From assembly GCA_029820915.1 (NCBI GenBank), contig JALGUI010000056.1, positions 1 through 18,023 on the forward strand: a stretch of DNA of 18,023 bases, written 5' to 3'. Positions 1 through 7,873 of the stretch are shown piece after piece (the first letter of the stretch is position 1; each line of letters starts with the position of its first letter). The stretch is from Candidatus Zipacnadia bacterium. Its GTDB lineage: Bacteria; Armatimonadota; Zipacnadia; Zipacnadales; UBA5352. The notes beneath the pieces are model-generated. The model ran no database searches. It saw only the letters and a list, made by a program, of their open reading frames with translations, and was not told the DNA's origin. The position numbers were made by a program, and so were the translations under genes.

Positions 1-306
1 CCGCTCCCAGTGCAGGCCGTCAGCGCTGGTCGCGTAGGCGAGCTTGTTGCCGCCATCGACGATGACTCCCGCCTCGCGCGACTCGCTGCGCCAGATGAAA
101 TACCACATCTTGAAGACCTTCTCGTCGGGGTCATAGAGGATGTTGGCGTAGCTGAGCCGCTCGTTCTCCCTGTTCCAGGGCGCGTCCATCATTAGGACGG
201 GCTCAGGGCGCTTGGTCGCCGGGTTCACCTTCCTCTGGAGGCCGTGCACCTGCAGCAGGAACGAGTCGTCAATCAGAAGGACCTTCTTGCGGTACTCCGG
301 GGCCAT
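1..306 (-). CDS. GH32/GH43-like five-bladed propeller enzyme, N-terminal part (cut by window edge)
   Basis: An open frame of 102 codons starts at the ATG complementary to 304-306 and runs off the left edge, so only the N-terminus is seen. A GGAGG lies about 8 bases before the ATG, and an in-frame stop at 331-333 rules out a longer start. The protein begins MAPEYRKKVLLIDDSFL and has no signal peptide. It continues with the blade-like segments NILYDPDEKVFKMWYFIW and LAYATSADGLHWER. The first strands (a statement of price or distance from source, then 'YATS.DG.HW') are typical of secreted or cytosolic GH32/GH43-like propeller proteins from Planctomycetes-type bacteria. The second propeller of the 4726-7698 gene has the same style (VAISSDGVHFE). 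It is the third gene of the leftward operon, 57 bases after the preceding stop. Substrate and catalytic residues lie outside the window. The family call is by recognition; activity is unknown. Confidence 0.75.
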   Translation of the reverse strand, partial: MAPEYRKKVLLIDDSFLLQVHGLQRKVNPATKRPEPVLMMDAPWNRENERLSYANILYDPDEKVFKMWYFIWRSESREAGVIVDGGNKLAYATSADGLHWER

Positions 307-363
307 GGCTCCATCCTCCGTTGGTGGCCGTCAGTTGCCCGTCCGGCCAAGGTGACCTCGACC

Positions 364-2019
364 TCACCGGCCCGCTTGAGGGTCGGCCCTATGCTTGACC
401 TCAGTGTCGAAGGCACTGGTCGCGTCGATCTCCCCGAAGTAGTTCGGCCGCCCTTCCACGTCCGCGCCCGACCACGTGCCGGCGGACCACCAGCGCGGAT
501 GGCCAGGCCCGGGGGTGACCTCCGGGTAGAACGCCGATACGTCGAAACCCAGCCCGTAGGAAGTGCGCAGCCAACTCGCGCGCGGCAGTGCGAAGTCCCA
601 GACGCGCGCCACCAGCGGCACATCCCGCGCCTCGGCGTTGGCCGGCCGGATGGTGAGAGCGCCGCGGTATACGCCTTCGGGCTGGTCGGCGGCAGCGTAG
701 ACGTCCACCCAGATCGAGCGCACCTCGTCCCCGGGCACCCCGAAAGGTCCAGCCGCAACCAGCGGGTCCGGGACCAGCCCCGGGCCCAGCGGGGCTCTTG
801 AGGTCGAGCGGGTCACGTCCACGTAGCCCACGCGGCGCACGGTGATGCACTCGCTGGGAATCGTCGCTCCGTCGGGCCCACGTAACTCCGTGGTGCTCAC
901 GGCCACCCCTTCGAGTGTGCGGTTGGCGGGGATGATGACCACCTGCGCCGCTTCGTGCTCGCCGGCGGCCAGGGAGACTTCCACCGACTCCGTGGGGTCG
1001 CCGGTGAAGTCGGCCGTGGGCGCGATCTTCGCCATCGTGCTGGCCTGCGAGATGACGTAGCCGCGCTCGCCGGCCGCCTCGATCAGTGGCAGCCTCGCGA
1101 CGAGCCTGCCGAGGCTCTCCGTCTGATCCGCCAGCGCGGCCGCATCGCGCACCTGCTGGCGCAACTGCTCGGGATCCGCCTCGGCGCGCAGTCCCCCGGC
1201 CAGGCGGTCCGCCTCGTCCATGAGCCGCTTGGATCGCCCGAGCGCGACGCGGCCTTGGGCAATCCCTTCGTAGGGCAGTGCAGTCGCATGCAGGGCGGAC
1301 AGATCGCGGCGAGTGTCCCCGATCTGCTCCAGCGCCTGGAGGCGCAGCAGCCTTCCGAAGTCGGCCTCGAAGCCGCGCAGATGCCCGAGCAATCCTGGTT
1401 CGTGGAAGCTGGCGCCCTCGATTGGCGCCCACGTTGACAGCTCTCTGTGCGGGAACTCGTTCCGGGTGATGTTCAGCCGCCAGTGCCCGTCCACGTCCCA
1501 CGGAAGCTGCATCTCCTCGATGGGGATGAGCAACTCGACCGTCCAACCGTCCTCCGCTTGCGCGACGGCCGCGCGGGCCTGGCAGTCCCACGCCTCGTCT
1601 CTGCCCCGCTCATCGCGGATGGTCCCCAGCGCATTGACCAGTAGGTGGTAGTACTCCTCGCCGTCGTGGCGGGGGCTGATGAATACTTCCACGCAGTCCT
1701 CCAACCAGACCGGCGCATCCCGCTCGGTCAACTCCGCGACCAGCTCGTCCATGCTCGCCTCAGCGCACTCGAAGGCAGCGTAAAGCGCTTTGCTGCCGTG
1801 CACCAGCCGCACACGCGTTCGCTGTGTCGGCGCGCTATCCGGCTCGCCCAGCAGCGTGAAGCCATTGATCGCGGCAGCCTCGGCCCACGCGTCATCGTCC
1901 AGCGCGCCATCGATGACCGGCGGCGGCCCGGACAGGCTTGGCACCCTGACCTCCGGCGCGTCAGCGAGACATATCGCGGCCGGCAGCACCGTCGCGAGCA
2001 GACAGGACACCGTGCGCAT
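364..2019 (-). CDS. Secreted CBM9-like plus GH123-N-like protein, apparently truncated before the catalytic barrel
   Basis: The protein has 551 residues if it starts at ATG 2019. An in-frame GTG at 2028 sits too close to the GGAGGGGA (2029-2036), while the ATG is spaced about 9 bases from it. The signal peptide is MRTVSCLLATVLPAAICLADA. Residues about 27-215 look like a CBM9-like sugar-binding sandwich (VIDGALDDDAWAEA near the start, WLEDCVEVFISP in the middle, WTVELLIPIEEM later). Residues about 225-310 are rich in helix-forming residues. Residues about 315-490 resemble the GH123 N-terminal sandwich that precedes DUF4091 barrels (SVEVSLAAGEHEAAQVVI, then VWVDVY-type strands and YRGALTI). The chain then reads LRTSYGLGFDVSAFYPEV and stops about 60 residues later. 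Relatives with this order normally continue with a TIM barrel of about 300 residues holding an Asp-Glu pair. None is present, so hydrolysis is unlikely unless another subunit supplies it. It could be a binding protein or a decayed enzyme. It is the middle gene of the leftward operon. Confidence 0.8.
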   Translation of the reverse strand: MRTVSCLLATVLPAAICLADAPEVRVPSLSGPPPVIDGALDDDAWAEAAAINGFTLLGEPDSAPTQRTRVRLVHGSKALYAAFECAEASMDELVAELTERDAPVWLEDCVEVFISPRHDGEEYYHLLVNALGTIRDERGRDEAWDCQARAAVAQAEDGWTVELLIPIEEMQLPWDVDGHWRLNITRNEFPHRELSTWAPIEGASFHEPGLLGHLRGFEADFGRLLRLQALEQIGDTRRDLSALHATALPYEGIAQGRVALGRSKRLMDEADRLAGGLRAEADPEQLRQQVRDAAALADQTESLGRLVARLPLIEAAGERGYVISQASTMAKIAPTADFTGDPTESVEVSLAAGEHEAAQVVIIPANRTLEGVAVSTTELRGPDGATIPSECITVRRVGYVDVTRSTSRAPLGPGLVPDPLVAAGPFGVPGDEVRSIWVDVYAAADQPEGVYRGALTIRPANAEARDVPLVARVWDFALPRASWLRTSYGLGFDVSAFYPEVTPGPGHPRWWSAGTWSGADVEGRPNYFGEIDATSAFDTEVKHRADPQAGR

Positions 2020-2028
2020 GTTCAGCAC

Positions 2029-2036
2029 TCCCCTCC
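2029..2036 (-). promoter_or_regulatory. Ribosome binding site deciding the 2019 start
   Basis: The minus strand reads GGAGGGGA here. Spacing to GTG 2028 is effectively nil and to ATG 2019 is 9 bases, so ATG 2019 is preferred. The three residues gained by using the GTG (MLN) add nothing to the signal peptide. Confidence 0.6.
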
Positions 2037-2118
2037 AGGGCTTGGTCGGTGCGCGCTATCTCTGCGCGCATCAGCGGGACGACCTCCTCGCGCTCTCGAC
2101 GCGATCCCTGACGGCCAC

Positions 2119-3991
2119 CTACTCAGTCAGCACGAACGCGCGGTCCGCGTGCGCCGTCTTCCCGTCGAGCGTGGCGGTCACGCGCACCACGCCGTCCCCG
2201 CCGATGAAGTGGGGCATCTCGAAGGTGCCCGACTCGTCCACCGTGAGCTTCTCCTCACCATTGACGGAGATGACCGCACCCGGACTGGCGGCGCCGTAGA
2301 TGTTCATCAGCCGGGGCCCGGCGGGTATCTCAGTGTGCTCAGGCGGAGACGTCTGCACGAACAGGAGCGGCTCGGCGTCCAGGGCCTCAATCTGGTCGGC
2401 GATAAGACCGCGGGCGGTCAGCAGGGCCTGGGGGTCAGGGTTGTAGCGGTAGAACGACTGCACGACTCGCCGGCACAGCTCCTCGGGCCGCTGTCGCGGA
2501 TTCAACCACCAGCCGTCATCGCCAAGGCGCCGCTTGAGATCGGCCAGTCGCTGCTCCAGCACCCACAGGTACTCGTAGTCCTGCAGGCCGTCGCGCATGG
2601 CCGACCACCGCAGTGAGCCCATGGGGCCATCCTCGCCGGGGTACATGACCGCGTGGTCGCCCAGCGGATGGGGGCCGGAGATGCCCTCCTCAGTGAAGGG
2701 CTCGTCATTGGCGTAGTGGTTCAGGCCCCAGTGCAGGTAGCCGTCGAGATCGTACAGGTACTCGATCCAGTGCAGCGCGCGGACCGCGCTCAGCGGCTGA
2801 TCCAGGAATCGGTTGGGGTATCGGCCAACCGGGTGGCAGCAGGTGTAGAACCAGAGCTCGATATCCCGCTTCTCGCGCTCCTCGCGGAAGTTCTCCCACC
2901 ACAGGTTCAGGTGCGAGAGCTTGGGCACCCAGACGTCGAGGGAATCGCCGAAGCCCTCCGCCTCGATGGCCTCGATGATCTTCAGGCTGGGCGCCGCCTC
3001 GTGCACCGCGTCGGCGACCTCGCGGTAGCTTGGCACCGAGGGCTGGAAGGGCTCGTCGCAAACGTGGATCATCGCCCGGTCCCCCCAGCCGCGCTCCTGG
3101 AGGTGCTCCTCCAGAAGCCCCAGCACGCCACGGAACTTCTCCTCGGTCCTGAGTTCCACGCCCTCGGGGGTCTCGACGGGGAATTCAGCCATGACAACGC
3201 GCGTGTCCAGAGCGGTGTGACCGCCGGTGCGCCGCCCGGCGCCCCAGATCTCCATGCGGTCGAAATGGCCGGTGTCGAAGAAGACCTCGGCCCAGCGATC
3301 GAAGCGGGACCAGTCGGCCGAGAAGCCTTCGTCTGGGTCGTAGCTGAAGCTGGCCCAACTCAGCCAGTGGCGAAAGATGTTCTGGCGGTGGCGGGCCATG
3401 ATCTCGGCGAACTTGCGGGCGAGTCTCCAGTACTGCTCTGAGTCGGTCTCAACGGTCTCCTGCCACGGCACGCCGGGGAAGGTGAACCAGTTGGTGACGT
3501 GCTGATGGCGCTCGACGGGCACTTCGAAGTCGTGGACTTCCAGGCGCAGAGGCAACTCGGCGCTGCCCCCGTCCCAGTCGATGCGCACTGTGCTCTCATA
3601 GCCGCCCGGGGCCGCGTCCCGCGGCAGATCGATCTCGATCCACAGCGGCTGGGTGGCATCAGCGGCGATGTCGAGTTCCGCGGCCTCCCAGAATGGGTCG
3701 GGAATGCTCGCCGGTGCCCGCGCGATCATCACGTCCTCGGGCAGGGGGCTGTTGCGGGTGATGTCGATGAAGCGCTCCCAGCGCAGGGGCGGCGCCCGAT
3801 CGCAGCGCGACCTGCGCGCTGACGATCTCTCCGCGCGCGGCCTCGATCTCGATCGCATCGCCGTCGCCGGGCAAAGCGTCCGGCATGACCTTCGTCAGGC
3901 AGTTGACCGGCCAGAGGTAGGTGTCCGCGCGGGCGAGCGAACACAGACCAAGCGCGACAAGCGCGAGAACGCACGTCTCCCATCCATTCAT
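2119..3991 (-). CDS. Secreted GH123/DUF4091-like glycoside hydrolase, one-base frameshift near residue 67
   Basis: Two overlapping frames form one gene. The upstream frame starts at ATG 3991 behind GAGGAGAG and encodes the signal peptide MNGWETCVLALVALGLCSLARA, followed by a GH123-N-like sandwich (IEIEAARGEIVSAQVALRSG). The homology then jumps one base, at about 3783-3797, into the frame reading LRWERFIDITRN and onward to the stop at 2119. Removing one base of a four-base run at 3786-3789 restores about 623 residues. Residues about 165-510 form the TIM barrel. The paired acids are D312-E313 in MIHVCDEPF (corrected numbering), matching the adjacent Asp-Glu used by GH123 beta-N-acetylgalactosaminidases. 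The DUF4091 signature is MRDGLQDYEYLWVLEQ near residue 465. Residues about 545-623 are an Ig-like tail (ISVNGEEKLTVDESGTFE). It is first in the leftward operon, 99 bases before the next start. Family call is firm; substrate is inferred. Confidence 0.85.
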
Positions 3992-4378
3992 GGCAGACTC
4001 TCCTCATGGATGCCTCGGGCGACACCGCAGGTGGGACCTTCGCAGGCCGGGCCCACGGTCCCTCCGTCACCGGCAGCATCCGGGGGGGGCATTCCGGTAT
4101 CAGGAGTCGCGGCCGAGGACGGCAACCGCAACAGCGGGGGATTCCTGCACGATGGCCGTAGGGCGACAGGGGGACGAATAGGGGGTCGCGAGGTGGAAGG
4201 CCAGACAGGACCTCTGCCTCACAGGCTGAAGACTCTCATCACAGGTGGCACCAAGAGGGGGGCAAGAGCAACAGCCTGAACGCTCTCACTGCAGATGGTA
4301 GTGGGATGGGGGCAAGCTCGACCCCGCCAGAGTGCCGAATGAGGGCTGTGAGCGTTCACGGGCGCAGGTCAACGCCCA
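3992..4378. other. Divergent intergenic leader
   Basis: This spacer separates the leftward and rightward operons. No convincing reading frame and no strong -35/-10 pair could be seen; promoters here may be of a GC-rich type I cannot recognise by eye. It contains the ribosome binding site of the 3991 gene (minus strand GAGGAGAG, about 4000-4007), an eight-base G run at 4082-4089, and the 50-base tandem repeat at 4221-4320 described separately. Confidence 0.5.
4221..4320. repeat. Two imperfect 50-base tandem units
   Basis: Unit one (4221-4270) and unit two (4271-4320) abut with an exact 50-base period and agree at about 34 of 50 positions by hand alignment. Shared blocks include ACAG-CTGAA at the start of each unit, CTCTCA in the middle, and GGGGCAAG near the end. 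No third unit is evident on either side. Role unknown; a tandem protein-binding site or a decayed duplication are both possible. Confidence 0.55.
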
Positions 4379-4498
4379 GTTCGACACGATGGGAGGACGC
4401 CCATGCGCTCGCTTGCCGTCGTCTCCGGAATGCTGCTGGCGATGGTGATGGCTGTAGCGGCGCTTGCTCAGCAAGACGCCGCGGTCTACATCACCGCC
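4379..4498 (+). repeat. Upstream copy of a 120-base direct repeat (leader and signal peptide of the 7778 gene)
   Basis: This segment matches 7754-7873 with a constant offset of 3375 bases and one mismatch (A at 4384, G at 7759). It carries the ribosome binding site GGGAGGACGCCC, the ATG at 4403 and the next 31 codons. Similarity stops abruptly at 4498/4499, exactly where the transposase relic begins. Confidence 0.95.
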
Positions 4499-4513
4499 CC
4501 GCCGCCACCGTAG
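4403..4513 (+). pseudogene. Truncated duplicate of the DUF4091 gene start (36 codons)
   Basis: The frame begins MRSLAVVSGMLLAMVMAVAA, identical to the signal peptide of the 7778-10111 gene, and continues through QQDAAVYITA. After 32 shared residues it runs into the relic DNA, adds PPPP and stops at TAG 4511. It keeps a full ribosome binding site, so it may be translated into a useless secreted-type stub. It is best explained as a duplicated or interrupted 5' end, not an independent small gene. Confidence 0.85.
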
Positions 4514-4574
4514 CCTCAGAGGGCTGGCAGAGCTTGCTGATGATGTGCTCGGCCGTGTGCCGCTCGCTGCTCAT
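4499..4574 (-). pseudogene. IS3-family OrfA (HTH transposase subunit) N-terminal relic, copy 1
   Basis: The minus strand from ATG 4574 reads MSSERHTAEHIISKLCQPSE and then TVAAG before the DNA changes into the duplicated leader at 4498. The block RHTAE-II-KL is the characteristic start of IS3-family OrfA proteins. The segment is clearly related to the longer relic at 12811-12882 in the same orientation (for example, both plus strands contain AGGGCTGGCAGAGCTTG). Only about 25 codons survive, without the HTH core, so it is inactive. Confidence 0.7.
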
Positions 4575-4710
4575 CCATGCTGGCCGCCGCGGTCGCGCTC
4601 GGATGCCTCCCAGGCGAACTCGGCAACTGGAGCCATCCGCAGGGCAGACCAGGTGCCGCGAGTAGAGGCAGATCCACACAAGCCAGCGAAGAACTGCAGA
4701 ACATCCTGCA

Positions 4711-4717
4711 GAGGAGG
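4711..4717 (+). promoter_or_regulatory. Ribosome binding site deciding the 4726 start
   Basis: GAGGAGG lies 8 bases before ATG 4726. The alternative in-frame ATG at 4801, which would give a shorter signal peptide, has only a weak purine stretch in front. The site overlaps the second of two CTGCAG palindromes (4694-4699 and 4706-4711). Confidence 0.7.
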
Positions 4718-4725
4718 ACAAGGCG

Positions 4726-7698
4726 ATGGACGAGCACGGTACCGATGGAAGTCCCCTGTTTGGCCCGAGCTATCGCAGAGCGAGTGGGTCCAGGGGCGGA
4801 ATGTGCGGGCTACTGCTCTCATCTCTTGCGCTCGCGGCTTGCTCCCTCCCCGCCGCCTCGGGCGCCGAACTCGGCGACTACGCCGCTCACACGGACATGC
4901 CCCCAGTTCCCACGGATCCGGCGGACTACGAGTCCAAGTGGGACCCCTTCGCGCTGCGCATGGCGGAGACCGGGGAGCCGCTGCAGGTGCAGTCGGAATC
5001 AGACGGTGACGTGAGGGTGCTGTCCGGATTCGACAGACTGCCGTGGAACGGACGCCAGATCGCCCGGGACGCCTCGGGTAACTGGCTTGTCGTGATCGAG
5101 CAGGATGGGCAGAAGATCCTGCTGGCTACGGGCAGCGGCACATCCGCGAACCCCTACCGGCCGCGCGGCGGGGATCTGCCGGTCATGGAACTGGTGGGAG
5201 CCGAGGGTGAAGCGGTCTTCCCCGCGCAGGGCGGAGCGAGCCGCGCCAGCATGGCGATCGACGCCGACAACCATCTACACGTCATCTGGCATGGCGACGA
5301 CGGGCTGTGGCATGCGGAGGCGGAACTCGGGGACGATGCCGCGCACCTGCGGGAGAGGGAGGCGTGGACGGAACCGCGCCGGCTGGTCGAAGGGGCCTGC
5401 CGTCCCGGTGACATCATGTTGAGTGCCGACGGGGATGTGGTGGTGAGTTACGCGAGCGATGACAGGGTCTACTACCAGCCCATATCTGGCGGAGAGCCGG
5501 AGTTAGTCTATGCGCCGGGCCCGGGCATGTTCGAGATCGAGCGGCCGGGCGGCACGATCCCGATGTCCGAGCGGGAGTGCCAGGACGCAGTCATGGACCT
5601 GGCGCCGGATGGTTCAGTCTACCTCGCCTTTCGGCGGGACCTCGCCATCTGGGTGGCGCGCCGTACACCGGCGGGGGAATGGCTGCCGGCCGAGCGGGTT
5701 GCGCGCGAGTATGCGTTCCATCCGTCCATCATGGTCGCCGATGGGCGGCCGCTGGTCACCTTCCTGCACGACGGAATCCGGAGGATACCTCTCGATCTTG
5801 AGGAGAACATCAGCCAGCGCGCCGGTGGCGGCTCCACCATCGGCTATGCGACACCCGCCGAAGACGGGTGGCGCACGGGCAGCATTGCCAAGGCCGAGGA
5901 GATCGTCGTGCTGCGCCGGGGGATGTGGGCCAACCGGGGTCGCGGCGGGATCTACCCGCAGATCGAGCAGCTCGGCTGGCCGGTGATGTTCCGCGACCGG
6001 CACGGCGTGGTGTGGGCGCTCTGGCAGAACACGACGCGGCGGTGGGCCTTCAGCGCGCGGTGGATGGGAGAGGAGTTCGGACAGGTTCACGAATGTCGTG
6101 GTCCCTTCAACGCTCCTGCTCTTCCGGTGAACGCGGAGAAACACGCGCCCGCCGACGCCGCCGATGTCGGGCTGCTCTTCTATGCGGCTGCCGCAGGAGG
6201 CAATGACCGGGCGATATTCGATCGTCTGCGAATTCCATCGCTCTCAGTTGCCGAGGAGCGCGAGGTGCTCTTCCTGGACTCGCTCGAAGTGGGCGCAACC
6301 ACCGGGGTCGATTTCGTCCTCAACCAGATGACGAAGCCCAGCCAGTACCCGGCGCTGTCGCCACGCGGAGACAATCGCGTCGTCTGGGGCGCGTCGGTGA
6401 GCAAACGCGGGGATACCTACGTGATGGGCTACTCGTCACCCCTCGAGGATGGGACCAGTCGCCACGGGGTTGCCATCAGCAGTGACGGGGTGCATTTCGA
6501 GATGGTGGACGAGCTCCCGGAGGGCCTTCCCGAAGCGGAAGAGTCTCCGCTCCGTCCGCTGGCATTCTGGAAAGGGAGCCCGGCGAACAGCCCGCCGTCA
6601 TACTACGAGAATCCGGACCAGACCGATCCGCGAAAGAAGTACATGCGGCTCGCGTTCTCGACTGAGGATCGAGGGACATACTGGGTCGAGTATTCCCCGG
6701 ACGGCACGCAGTGGACCGAGCAAGTGCAGACTACTGCTACGGAAGCCATGCGGGAGAGGGGCCGACCGAGCTTCTTCGACCCGGCGGATCCGGAGCGGCC
6801 GATCCGCATCTACAGCCGCGTCTACACTGAGACCGGCCGATCCTGGGGTGTGATCTGGACCAGGGACCTGATTAGCTGGTCGGGACTGGAGCACCTGCTG
6901 GATCCCGACGACCCCTATGGCAGCGCGCCCGCGCAGTCTGGGATCGGCTCAACCGGCAAGAGCTACACGATGCGCGGACAGGTGTACATGGATTCCGTTG
7001 CAGGCAAGGGCGAGGACGAGATCTATGCTACGTCCGTGCGGGTCGCCGAGGGGCTGTACTTCTGCTTCTACTGGCCGGGGCGCACCGGGCGGCCACTGAC
7101 GGACGTCGGGCTGGCGGTCAGCCGCGACGGCTTCAACTTCACGCGCGTGAAGAACGGGGAACGGGTCCTTCCGGTTGGCCCTCCCGGGGCATGGGACGCG
7201 GGCTACATATTCCAGATGTATCCCATGCTCGACGGCGAGATCGTTCGCGTCTACTATCGGGGCACCGCCGGCCGCCGCGAGGGGACAGATGGGTTCGAGC
7301 ACAACCTTACGGAGATCGGTGTAGCCACGATCCGCGTAAACGGGTGGACGTACTACACGCCACGAGCCGGTCATGACCAGGCGACGGTCACCACCATCCC
7401 GGTCGAGTCGCCCCTCGGGGAAAGCAAGGGACTGGCGGTGAACCTTGAGGGCGCCGCCGGACACGAGGGCGCCTTCGCGGTCGAGGTGCTGGACGCCGCT
7501 ACCGGCGAGCCGCTCGAGGGCTTCGGAGTGGCTGACTGCACCGTCCCGCCAGAGGATGGACTGGCCGTGCCGGTGTCATGGCGTGGGGGCGAGGTGCTGC
7601 CGTCCGGTCGAGACATCCGCCTGCGCTTTCACCTGCGCGCGCCGGGAACGCGGCTGTACAGTTTCGGCTTCCGCAGCGATGCCCCCGCATCCCCATGA
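4726..7698 (+). CDS. Exported double beta-propeller protein (sialidase-like plus GH32/GH43-like), possible lipoprotein
   Basis: The product has 990 residues. The start at 4726 is fixed by a strong ribosome binding site and gives an unusually long 25-residue n-region with several Arg before the hydrophobic core. Two processing routes are visible: a lipobox LAAC with Cys39, or signal peptidase I after SGA47. Residues about 90-480 form a first propeller with BNR-like strands (MAIDADNHLHVIWHGDD, LAPDGSVYLAFRRD, DRHGVVWALWQN). Residues about 510-875 form a second, five-bladed GH32/GH43-like propeller (VAISSDGVHFE, YWVEYSPDGTQWTE, VIWTRDLISWS, VGPPGAWDAGYIFQMYP). Residues about 880-985 are a C-terminal beta-sandwich. 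I could not assign a complete catalytic triad, so it may bind glycan, cleave it, or both. It lies between the two copies of the 120-base repeat and 79 bases before the next gene. Confidence 0.8.
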   Translation: MDEHGTDGSPLFGPSYRRASGSRGGMCGLLLSSLALAACSLPAASGAELGDYAAHTDMPPVPTDPADYESKWDPFALRMAETGEPLQVQSESDGDVRVLSGFDRLPWNGRQIARDASGNWLVVIEQDGQKILLATGSGTSANPYRPRGGDLPVMELVGAEGEAVFPAQGGASRASMAIDADNHLHVIWHGDDGLWHAEAELGDDAAHLREREAWTEPRRLVEGACRPGDIMLSADGDVVVSYASDDRVYYQPISGGEPELVYAPGPGMFEIERPGGTIPMSERECQDAVMDLAPDGSVYLAFRRDLAIWVARRTPAGEWLPAERVAREYAFHPSIMVADGRPLVTFLHDGIRRIPLDLEENISQRAGGGSTIGYATPAEDGWRTGSIAKAEEIVVLRRGMWANRGRGGIYPQIEQLGWPVMFRDRHGVVWALWQNTTRRWAFSARWMGEEFGQVHECRGPFNAPALPVNAEKHAPADAADVGLLFYAAAAGGNDRAIFDRLRIPSLSVAEEREVLFLDSLEVGATTGVDFVLNQMTKPSQYPALSPRGDNRVVWGASVSKRGDTYVMGYSSPLEDGTSRHGVAISSDGVHFEMVDELPEGLPEAEESPLRPLAFWKGSPANSPPSYYENPDQTDPRKKYMRLAFSTEDRGTYWVEYSPDGTQWTEQVQTTATEAMRERGRPSFFDPADPERPIRIYSRVYTETGRSWGVIWTRDLISWSGLEHLLDPDDPYGSAPAQSGIGSTGKSYTMRGQVYMDSVAGKGEDEIYATSVRVAEGLYFCFYWPGRTGRPLTDVGLAVSRDGFNFTRVKNGERVLPVGPPGAWDAGYIFQMYPMLDGEIVRVYYRGTAGRREGTDGFEHNLTEIGVATIRVNGWTYYTPRAGHDQATVTTIPVESPLGESKGLAVNLEGAAGHEGAFAVEVLDAATGEPLEGFGVADCTVPPEDGLAVPVSWRGGEVLPSGRDIRLRFHLRAPGTRLYSFGFRSDAPASP

Positions 7699-7753
7699 CC
7701 GATCGCGGCGTTTCCGCGGCACTTGGCCGTGCTCAGGAGCGGCAGGGCCGCTG

Positions 7754-7873
7754 GTTCGGCACGATGGGAGGACGCCCATGCGCTCGCTTGCCGTCGTCTC
7801 CGGAATGCTGCTGGCGATGGTGATGGCTGTAGCGGCGCTTGCTCAGCAAGACGCCGCGGTCTACATCACCGCC
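7754..7873 (+). repeat. Downstream, functional copy of the 120-base direct repeat
   Basis: This copy supplies the ribosome binding site, ATG 7778 and the signal peptide of an intact gene, so it is the likely parent of the copy at 4379-4498. It begins 55 bases after the stop of the double-propeller gene. Confidence 0.95.

Noticed and set aside
307..363. A frameshift that would extend the truncated CBM9/GH123-N protein
   Set aside because: Both alternative frames were read past 364; neither gives a barrel and both end within about 50 residues, so one indel cannot restore the missing domain.
364..2616. Plus-strand open frames opposite the leftward operon
   Set aside because: They lack signal peptides, ribosome binding sites and motifs, and mirror the real minus-strand codons.
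4082..4089. Eight-base G run as a phase-variation tract
   Set aside because: It is in a noncoding leader without a clear promoter around it and is unremarkable in DNA this GC-rich.
7704..7718. Hairpin CGCGG-CGTTT-CCGCG after the double-propeller gene as a terminator
   Set aside because: The stem is only five pairs and no T tract follows.
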